Positions 15,238-20,228 of a stretch of 20,228 nucleotides of DNA are shown here, piece by piece (position 1 is the first letter of the stretch; each line of letters starts with the position of its first letter). Source of the stretch: a virus; IMG/VR virus record IMGVR_UViG_3300042547_000164, positions 1 through 20,228 of that record. The stretch is one strand, 5' to 3'. The notes under the pieces were generated by a model. The model saw only the letters and a list, made by a program, of their open reading frames with translations, was not told where the DNA came from and searched no databases. The translations under genes were made by a program, and so were the position numbers.

Positions 15238-16326
15238 TTAGAAAGCGTCGTTAATTGCTCCACCCTTGGTGTTGATCAACACTCGGGATTCGTGCGTGAT
15301 TACGCCGAAGCCCCAGATTGCGTACCAAGCGAGACCATGCTCACGACCGAAGTCAATGACGCCACCGTCACGGAGTTCAACTGGCAAGGCAATTGCCTGA
15401 CCGAATGCGTTGTCACCGATCATCATAGCGCTGTATGAGGTTGCGCTTGGATCCTGGTAACCAGCGGTTCCTGGAGCCAAGTCAACGATGTCAGTGCCAC
15501 CCTGAAGTACTTGCGTGGTTTCAATGAAAACAACGTCGTAGATACGACCGATTTCACCGAGCATGAAGTTGCCAGGAGCGGCGTACTTCGTGACTTCAAT
15601 GAATTCAGGCCAGTCACGGAGCGAACGGCTCTGCGATGGGTGAACGAAGCACACGTAGGTGTCGCCAAGGCGTGGGATGTTCTGACCAGCAAGGACTTCA
15701 ACTGCGTCCTTGATAGTTGCTGGGGAGAGGTAGCCAGGAGCCGAAGCCGAGCCTGCTACTGAGTACTCATAAGGAGCAATAGAGCCACGAGTGCTGCCGT
15801 TGGTCTTGCGACCGAAGACAACGCTTGGTGCTACTGCATTACCACCACCGAATGGAATGCCTGGGGCGTACAGCGTGTTGCGTGCCTGAACGTCCATGGA
15901 CTGTGCCATGTGACGACCGAGCAAGCGGCTGGACGATGCCATAACATCATCAAACGATGCGTTCAAGAGCAACTCGGTTACTGCAACCGACTTACCTTGT
16001 TCCTTAACTGTGATCTGGATCTGCGAAGCAGTCAGGGCCGATGGCTCCATGCGAACGCCTTCTACCAATTCCGAGCCGCCTGCTTCAACCGAAAGGTTGT
16101 TGTAGCGCATGAAGTTGACGGTGAGACCTGGCATAACGCCGAGTTCAGTCTTCTTTACTGCGAACTGCTCAAAACGAAGTACTGGCATTGCTTGGAACAA
16201 GATTTCCTTGGACCAGATTTGCTGAATTGCGGGTGAAAGTGTTGCATCACTTGAGTAACCTGTGGTCGTAATTGACGCAAGGTTTGCTCCTGTAACTGCT
16301 CCACCTGTTGGGGCTGGAAAAGCCAT
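15238..16326 (-). CDS. Major capsid protein, N4-gp56-like family
   Basis: A 362-residue protein with an excellent ribosome site (AGGAGG, 8 nt before ATG). Typical features of the N4-gp56-type HK97-fold capsid family are visible. There is an I-W-S-K-E-I-L-F-Q-A opening helix, then a K-T-E-L-G-V-M-P-G-L-T-V-N-F strand and E-Q-G-K-S-V-A-V-T-E-L-L-L-N. F-V-H-P-S-Q is at residues 227-232, L-R-D-W-P-E-F about 236-242, and G-E-I-G-R-I-Y-D-V-V-F-I-E-T at 257-270. The position after a coiled-coil scaffold and before a strong hairpin fits the most highly expressed gene. No long N-terminal delta domain for proteolysis is evident, so scaffolding is presumably supplied by the preceding gene. Subfamily is by motif memory. 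Confidence 0.88.
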   Translation of the reverse strand: MAFPAPTGGAVTGANLASITTTGYSSDATLSPAIQQIWSKEILFQAMPVLRFEQFAVKKTELGVMPGLTVNFMRYNNLSVEAGGSELVEGVRMEPSALTASQIQITVKEQGKSVAVTELLLNASFDDVMASSSRLLGRHMAQSMDVQARNTLYAPGIPFGGGNAVAPSVVFGRKTNGSTRGSIAPYEYSVAGSASAPGYLSPATIKDAVEVLAGQNIPRLGDTYVCFVHPSQSRSLRDWPEFIEVTKYAAPGNFMLGEIGRIYDVVFIETTQVLQGGTDIVDLAPGTAGYQDPSATSYSAMMIGDNAFGQAIALPVELRDGGVIDFGREHGLAWYAIWGFGVITHESRVLINTKGGAINDAF

Positions 16327-16330
16327 GTTC

Positions 16331-16347
16331 TAATCCTCCTAGGATTA
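16331..16347 (-). promoter_or_regulatory. Hairpin containing the capsid-gene ribosome site
   Basis: TAATCCT and AGGATTA form a perfect 7-bp inverted repeat around a 3-base loop. On the minus-strand transcript the AGGAGG ribosome site of the capsid gene spans the loop and the 3' arm. The hairpin could partly mask the site or hold it as a tuned, stability-conferring element. Confidence 0.45.
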
Positions 16348-16363
16348 ATGGTTGTTATAGGTT

Positions 16364-17161
16364 TTAGAACCGACCCCTATTGGGGCGGGCATTAAGTAGC
16401 CGATCACGCATTTTCGCATACTGATCCATTGTCATGTTGCGGATGTCATCCGCATTCAACGATTGATATTCCGTTTGAGTTTCCATTGGCCCTACAGGAG
16501 GCGCCGTTACTGGTGCCCCCCTCAAACGACCTTGCTGTTGCGCAGTCGCTTGTTGGATTGATTCAAGGATAGCAGAACTTCGGTCACGAAGTACACTAAT
16601 AGATGTTTCAATCTCATCTTCCGAATTACCAGACACGAGGTCTATCAATTCTGGAATGATTGTTTCCTGCTCCTCTGACAACCTACGGTTGCGATAGGAG
16701 CCAATTTCTTGGAGGCGGCGCTCTTTTTCAATGATTGCCTCTTGGGCTTGGCGCTGTGCCTCAATCTCCTCAAAGCGGCGCTTGTAGTCACCGTCAATTT
16801 CCTTGAGTTTCTGGTTGAATTCGTCTTCACGCTTCACCAGTAGTTCTTTGGCGCTCAGTTCCTCAAGTTCCCGTTGACGAAGCAACTCGGTTTCCTTGTG
16901 GGCACGCTCATCAGCCTCTTTGCGGGCTGCTTCACGCTCTGCGGCAATTAGAGACATTTGCTCTTCCATGCTTTTAACACGGGTATCCGCTTCTTCAATG
17001 CGCTTGTACAACTTGTCTTTCTCCTGCTTACGGATGCTTTCAACTTCCGTTTCAGTGAAGACTTTGGTAGTTTTAATTGCGTTATCTACAAACTGCTCCA
17101 CTGCTGGGGCGTCCATAGGTACGTTAATGATGTCCCCTTCGGGACCGTTGCTCTTAGCCAT
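16364..17161 (-). CDS. Capsid scaffolding protein
   Basis: A 265-residue highly charged protein between portal and major capsid genes. After a short N-terminal region, residues about 38-155 are almost pure Glu/Lys/Arg/Gln helix with heptad-like spacing (V-K-S-M-E-E-Q-M-S-L-I, then E-L-L-R-Q-R-E-L-E-E-L and E-E-I-E-A-Q-R-Q-A-Q-E). That indicates a long coiled coil. The C-terminus (M-D-Q-Y-A-K-M-R-D-R-L-L-N-A-R-P) is a small basic helix, the usual capsid-binding end of scaffolds. It would guide capsid assembly and then exit or be degraded. No protease domain is fused to it. ATG has AAGGAAA upstream. Confidence 0.82.
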   Translation of the reverse strand: MAKSNGPEGDIINVPMDAPAVEQFVDNAIKTTKVFTETEVESIRKQEKDKLYKRIEEADTRVKSMEEQMSLIAAEREAARKEADERAHKETELLRQRELEELSAKELLVKREDEFNQKLKEIDGDYKRRFEEIEAQRQAQEAIIEKERRLQEIGSYRNRRLSEEQETIIPELIDLVSGNSEDEIETSISVLRDRSSAILESIQQATAQQQGRLRGAPVTAPPVGPMETQTEYQSLNADDIRNMTMDQYAKMRDRLLNARPNRGRF

Positions 17162-17209
17162 AATGCTTTCCTTAGTTTGTTTGGCGGTTAATAACTTATG
17201 TTTTGAACG

Positions 17210-18898
17210 TTATTTGTCTTCGTCTGGGTTACGGCGCTGGGCGAACCTTGCTCCGTATGCCCGTGAAACTATCTTGTTTACTAACTCTTCTTCAATTGGT
17301 GGTACCCCTAGTAAAGGAGCACTACCACTATCCGATGAAGCCACATTACCATCTTCAGATGAGGTGGGTGCGGGAGCCGCCCCTCCGTCTGGGGTGGCGA
17401 CCATACCTGTAGCCAGCATAATGGCCTGCTGAATTTGGGCACGCATCATGTCAAGAGCGCCCTGATCCAAGGCGTCATTCTGGAGTTCTTCAAAGATTTC
17501 AAGCATTTTCTCGTTGGGGAATTCTTCACCCAGTAGAGCCAAAGCGCCACGCTTGGATTCCAAACCAAGAGCCATCTTGGCTTGTACTTCATTTAGTTTG
17601 ATCAACTGGTCAACAGGCAACGGTTCAGGCCAGTGAACAGACGTACGGTAGGTAACAGGGTCAGCGGGGTTTAGTTGGGTCAACTGGTCTGGCTCTGGCT
17701 CTGCTGCGATAGATGGGTTGTATGTCAACCACTCTGGTTGAAAGATAGCCACTGTGCGAATAACGATCTCGTTAACTCGCTCCAGACCTTTTGTAAAGTG
17801 AACCTTTTTCATCATGAAACGGTTCATCATTGGCTGGTATTGGATAGCAAGAGCAACACCTGAAGTGTTGGATACTGGTTGGAATTGACCTAATGCTGTC
17901 TCAGGTACACCAGTGATTTCATGCATGGTGCGCTTAATAAATTGAATGTACTCCAACGCACCAGCCATCTCACCACGGGATTCAAGGTTAAACACGTTGG
18001 CGTCTTTAGGAAGACCAGCCCAAACCTTTTTAGGACCACGCTCTAGTTGTGATGCCTTAGCGCCAGTGATGATGGTTACTGGAGCAGCGTGGTAGTTGAT
18101 GATGTCAGAGACTTCCACCATCTTTTCGTTAAGTTCACGGTTCAAGGGGATGATGTCCCAGATGTCTGATTGACCCCATGGCGAAGACGAGATGGTCGTA
18201 TTTGGGATATGAACGATGGGGATAGTTCCTAATACGTTTTCGTATTGGTCAATGATCTCATCGTTGATGAACTGTTGAACAGTATCGTCAGTAAGGATTT
18301 CAGTAAAAGTATAAACCTGGCGAGTACCTTCTGGTGAAGTTCCCCAGAAGCGATACTTAAGTTTGAAACGAATCAAACGGTCACGGTCATGCGGGTGGTA
18401 TTCAGGGAAGCAGTGCGCTGGGTTCAATGGAATGATGCGAACACGGCCCTCATGCGGGATGCCCACGCTGTCTACGTATGGTTCTTCATAAGCAACTTTG
18501 ACAAACACGTCACCAGTTACAGATGCAAGTTGACCCATTTCCCAAAGAACATAATGCTTATTGTTGTCTTGATCCCATACCTTGTGAAGGATGTGCGGGG
18601 TAATAGCACCGTTTTGCTCAGGCACTTTAAATTGAACACCCTTACCAAAACAAAAGTTAGTAATGTAATCCGACATAGTGCGGACATAGTTCATATAGAA
18701 CTGGGACTCGCCCATCTCTCGGCGGTAACTCCAGTGGTGGCCTAGGTACCAAGCCCATGCAGCAGAATAACGATTTAATCGTGGACCATGAACTTCAAAC
18801 TCTTCATCTGCGAGTTCAACCAAGCCCAACGGGCTAATAGCAACGGTAAGGTCACTTGAGGATGCTCGGTATGATGGTGACCAGAAATCTATAGCCAT
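17210..18898 (-). CDS. Portal protein
   Basis: A 562-residue protein at the head of the structural operon with the features of SPP1-gp6-type portals. N-terminal aromatic and Arg-rich helices (Y-S-A-A-W-A-W-Y-L-G-H-H-W) lead to a Y-V-R-T-M-S-D-Y-I-T-N-F-C-F-G-K-G-V segment. G-D-V-F-V-K-V-A-Y-E-E-P comes next. The stem region I-P-I-V-H-I-P-N-T is followed by S-D-I-W-D-I-I-P-L-N-R-E-L-N, then T-G-V-P-E-T-A-L-G and S-G-V-A-L-A-I-Q-Y-Q-P-M-M. The C-terminus is Ala/Gly/Ser-rich and acidic. It would form the dodecameric DNA entry ring. A purine-rich site (AAGGGG) lies about 11 nt before the ATG. Confidence 0.92.
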   Translation of the reverse strand: MAIDFWSPSYRASSSDLTVAISPLGLVELADEEFEVHGPRLNRYSAAWAWYLGHHWSYRREMGESQFYMNYVRTMSDYITNFCFGKGVQFKVPEQNGAITPHILHKVWDQDNNKHYVLWEMGQLASVTGDVFVKVAYEEPYVDSVGIPHEGRVRIIPLNPAHCFPEYHPHDRDRLIRFKLKYRFWGTSPEGTRQVYTFTEILTDDTVQQFINDEIIDQYENVLGTIPIVHIPNTTISSSPWGQSDIWDIIPLNRELNEKMVEVSDIINYHAAPVTIITGAKASQLERGPKKVWAGLPKDANVFNLESRGEMAGALEYIQFIKRTMHEITGVPETALGQFQPVSNTSGVALAIQYQPMMNRFMMKKVHFTKGLERVNEIVIRTVAIFQPEWLTYNPSIAAEPEPDQLTQLNPADPVTYRTSVHWPEPLPVDQLIKLNEVQAKMALGLESKRGALALLGEEFPNEKMLEIFEELQNDALDQGALDMMRAQIQQAIMLATGMVATPDGGAAPAPTSSEDGNVASSDSGSAPLLGVPPIEEELVNKIVSRAYGARFAQRRNPDEDK

Positions 18899-19000
18899 TA
18901 GGACAGACGCCCCTTAATCAATATTGTAGGTGTATAAATTGTAGCCTGAGATAACAATAGCGTGTTGTGGATCGGTACGGGAGGAGGTATCGTGGTCTTC

Positions 19001-19171
19001 ATGGGAACTGGAGTATGGGAAAACATAGAACGTTTAGTCAAATCACCAACATGCGTGGTATGTGGTGCTGAGACAAACCTGGGTGGAAAAGGAAAGCATG
19101 AGTTGTGCAAAAAGCACAACTCGTGGATGACTTACTTCTTCTTACGATTTAAGCGTTCTTCAGAAGCGTAA
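19001..19171 (+). CDS. Small putative zinc-binding protein on the opposite strand
   Basis: The only plausible gene on the plus strand, 56 residues from ATG 19001. A strong GGGAGGAGG site lies just upstream and is actually better spaced for an in-frame GTG at 18992 (4 nt versus 13 nt), so the start is unsettled. It contains T-C-V-V-C-G-A-E-T-N, then G-K-G-K-H-E-L-C-K-K-H: a C-x2-C ... C-x2-H pattern typical of zinc-finger, HNH-adjacent or ribbon proteins. The 3' end runs 40 nt antiparallel into the 194-residue gene. The competing minus-strand frame in the same interval is Pro/Thr-rich and lacks a ribosome site. It is probably a small DNA- or RNA-binding factor, but could be a chance frame. Confidence 0.45.
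   Translation: MGTGVWENIERLVKSPTCVVCGAETNLGGKGKHELCKKHNSWMTYFFLRFKRSSEA
19100..19122. terminator. Perfect 9-bp hairpin after the 194-residue gene
   Basis: GAGTTGTGC and GCACAACTC flank an AAAAA centre (TTTTT on the minus strand). It sits 10 nt beyond the stop of the 194-residue minus-strand gene. There is no clear T-run after the stem, so termination is uncertain, and the repeat also lies within the plus-strand zinc ORF. It may act as a processing or partial stop signal between the right-edge genes and the portal operon. Confidence 0.4.
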
Positions 19172-19716
19172 ACGCCAGCCATTTCTTCTCGGCTAGGCGT
19201 GATTTTCACAGTTTTGCCTGATTGGGAAACCGCTGGTTTCATTGGGTCTTTTGCAGTTCCAGTAGACCATTCCTGTCCTGAATGCAGGTGCTCTGGGATA
19301 TCAATACTTCCTGCGTAACCACCTGTTTCATCTACTTCACCGATTGCTTGTTGACGATTACGAGCGCCTTTTGTGTAGGCGGTCATAAAGCCCTCATCGG
19401 TGCGTGGTAGCGCTTCTGATACGTCCTGAGTGCCTGTGCCTTCAGATGGTACCCAACCACCGTGGTACATGCCAGGGGTGCTTAAAAGACCTTTGAACTT
19501 CTTTTGGTAGCGGCTAAGAGTACGAGACTGAACAGGGGCTTTAATCGTTTCTTCTACTTGTTCTTTAGGTAAAGAGACCATGTATGAATCTTTAGCCTTT
19601 GCCCCAGCATTGCTACCGTATGCAACTCTAGACCAACCTGAACTGCCCTCTTGGGCAATCTCTGTATTTACAAGTCCAGCAAGTTTAGAGACTTCTCTCT
19701 TGGGCATTTTTGCCAT
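19132..19716 (-). CDS. Hypothetical protein, 194 residues
   Basis: An unrecognised basic protein whose ATG shares its last base with the stop of the two-helix membrane protein (TAATG), so the two are translationally coupled. The N-terminus is Lys-rich (M-A-K-M-P-K-R-E-V-S-K-L). The middle is Gly/Thr/Ser-rich with little predicted hydrophobic core (G-M-Y-H-G-G-W-V-P-S-E-G-T-G-T), and it ends R-L-N-R-K-K-K. It looks mostly extended or disordered, as in minor virion or DNA-associated proteins. No signal peptide, membrane segment or enzyme motif was seen. Confidence 0.65.
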   Translation of the reverse strand: MAKMPKREVSKLAGLVNTEIAQEGSSGWSRVAYGSNAGAKAKDSYMVSLPKEQVEETIKAPVQSRTLSRYQKKFKGLLSTPGMYHGGWVPSEGTGTQDVSEALPRTDEGFMTAYTKGARNRQQAIGEVDETGGYAGSIDIPEHLHSGQEWSTGTAKDPMKPAVSQSGKTVKITPSREEMAGVYASEERLNRKKK

Positions 19717-19997
19717 TACTTTTTAGCAGCGGCTTTTTTAGCAGCAGCCTTCTTCACAGGGGCTGGATCTGCTTTTGCAGGTGCAGCAGCAATTGCCTTA
19801 GTGGCAACGCTCAAAAGAAGGGCGGTGTTCTTTGGTCCAATCTTGGTGGACACTACCGAGATAACGGCAGCAACGGCTGGCAATGCCAAAGCAACAATCT
19901 CTGCTGAGACGTTGTACTTAGCGGCAGCAAATGTCAGGATGCCAAGAGCGGCACCTTTAATAGCGGCGTCAGCATGTGCGGTCTTTAGTTCGTTCAT
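19716..19997 (-). CDS. Small two-helix membrane protein with lysine-rich tail (holin candidate)
   Basis: A 93-residue protein with an AAGGAG site before its ATG. Two hydrophobic helices are apparent: residues about 12-28 (A-I-K-G-A-A-L-G-I-L-T-F-A-A-A) and 32-52 (E-I-V-A-L-A-L-P-A-V-A-A-V-I-S-V-V-S). A weaker third lies about 58-72. The C-terminus is a run of A-A-A-K-K repeats with Pro, like the basic tail of holins or of histone H1-type proteins. Size and topology suit a class II holin that would permeabilise the membrane at lysis. No endolysin gene is beside it in the window, so the lysis role is a hypothesis; a membrane-anchored or DNA-binding protein is the alternative. Confidence 0.5.
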   Translation of the reverse strand: MNELKTAHADAAIKGAALGILTFAAAKYNVSAEIVALALPAVAAVISVVSTKIGPKNTALLLSVATKAIAAAPAKADPAPVKKAAAKKAAAKK

Positions 19998-20024
19998 AAT
20001 ACTCCTTGAATAGGTTTAGATTGA

Positions 20025-20228
20025 TTATACCGTTTTACGGGATCGGGCGTTTTCTTGCTCCTGTACAAAGGTGTGGTACGGAGGCCCTGTGTGGGGGTCA
20101 AAGCGAGCAGCGATGTTTAAAGCCTTAATGGCATTGGTTTTAGCCTGCTGAATAGTTTGCTTTTTATTATGTGTCAGGACTTGCATCGCACCTAGTGCAT
20201 AAGCAGCACCTGACCCAATGGCATAAAC
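20025..20228 (-). CDS. HslV/proteasome beta-like Ntn hydrolase, C-terminal fragment
   Basis: The last 67 codons of a gene that enters from the right edge; stop TAA at 20025-20027. The visible residues start V-Y-A-I-G-S-G-A-A-Y-A-L-G-A-M, which is the strongly conserved 'G-S-G..y-A-l-g-A' segment of proteasome beta/HslV-type peptidases. A helix A-I-K-A-L-N-I-A-A-R-F-D-P-H-T-G-P-P follows, matching the 'A...A...D..t-G' end of the fold. The catalytic N-terminal threonine (or serine) lies outside the window. It is encoded just upstream of a holin-like and a basic protein and then the portal. I am fairly sure of the fold family; substrate and role are unknown. Confidence 0.75.
   Translation of the reverse strand, partial: VYAIGSGAAYALGAMQVLTHNKKQTIQQAKTNAIKALNIAARFDPHTGPPYHTFVQEQENARSRKTV

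Noticed and set aside
16896-17432. 178-codon plus-strand frame across scaffold and portal ends
   Set aside because: Ser/Leu-rich mirror of the Glu/Arg-rich scaffold helix and portal C-terminus; it spans two real genes and has no supporting signal.
18899-18960. Minus-strand promoter before the portal (TTGTTA and TATACA-like boxes)
   Set aside because: Spacing between boxes is about 15 bases and the boxes are weak; AT-rich spacer sequence could give this by chance.
18898-19119. Minus-strand 73-codon frame ending with a TAATG overlap on the portal start
   Set aside because: It fits the overlap habit of this operon, but its product is Pro/Thr/His-rich without a fold-like pattern, has no ribosome site at the ATG, and looks like the reverse image of the zinc-type plus-strand frame. 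Kept as the alternative only.

Overview
This window is a late structural module of a tailed phage (or prophage) with a contractile tail, a myovirus-type virion. Almost every gene is on the minus strand, so it is transcribed from high to low coordinates. The order is portal, scaffold, major capsid protein, fibre-like proteins, neck/connectors, tail terminator candidate, sheath, tube, assembly chaperone, tape measure, and baseplate. Genes are packed tightly. Stops and starts overlap repeatedly as TAATG, ATGA or GTGA, and many starts have AGGAG-type ribosome sites, as expected of one long translationally coupled late operon. Base composition looks moderate by eye. The host cannot be fixed from this window. 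A bacterium with peptidoglycan is implied by the cell-wall-cutting tape measure, and the proteasome/HslV-like gene would suit an actinobacterial host, but that is inference. No tRNA, integrase, transposase, CRISPR array or terminase was seen. No gene-free stretch exceeds 300 bases; the longest interval without a confident gene is 18899-19131.

Right edge (19132-20228): the C-terminal part of an HslV/proteasome-like Ntn hydrolase, a small two-helix membrane protein with a lysine-rich tail (holin candidate), and an unrecognised 194-residue protein. A probable small zinc-binding gene on the plus strand lies between these and the portal.

Head (12648-18898): portal, coiled-coil scaffold, N4-gp56-type major capsid protein (ribosome site inside a hairpin, strong GAAA-loop hairpin after the stop), and a 76-residue small protein. 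Then come two fibre or decoration proteins. One of them has a jelly-roll-like fold apparently split by a 139-residue segment holding 24 cysteines.

Neck (9878-12638): three small overlapping genes including a 51-residue four-to-six-cysteine zinc protein, two neck/connector proteins, a 22-residue coupled mini-ORF, and a tail-terminator candidate.

Tail and baseplate (1-9839): sheath, gp19-like tube, a two-CxxC T4-baseplate-like protein whose end overlaps a second reading frame (probable programmed frameshift product), a tape measure carrying both an M15 peptidase and a lytic transglycosylase, an Afp7/CIS-tube-like adaptor, a separate LysM protein, the gpD/gp27-like hub, an OB-fold spike, a gp25-like wedge protein, and the start of a baseplate J-like protein. 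The parts together describe a complete contractile injection machine attached to a capsid.

The least ordinary points are the proteasome-like gene beside a head operon that lacks an ordinary prohead protease in its usual place, the cysteine-rich insertion, the overlapping-frame chaperone, and the plus-strand zinc ORF.
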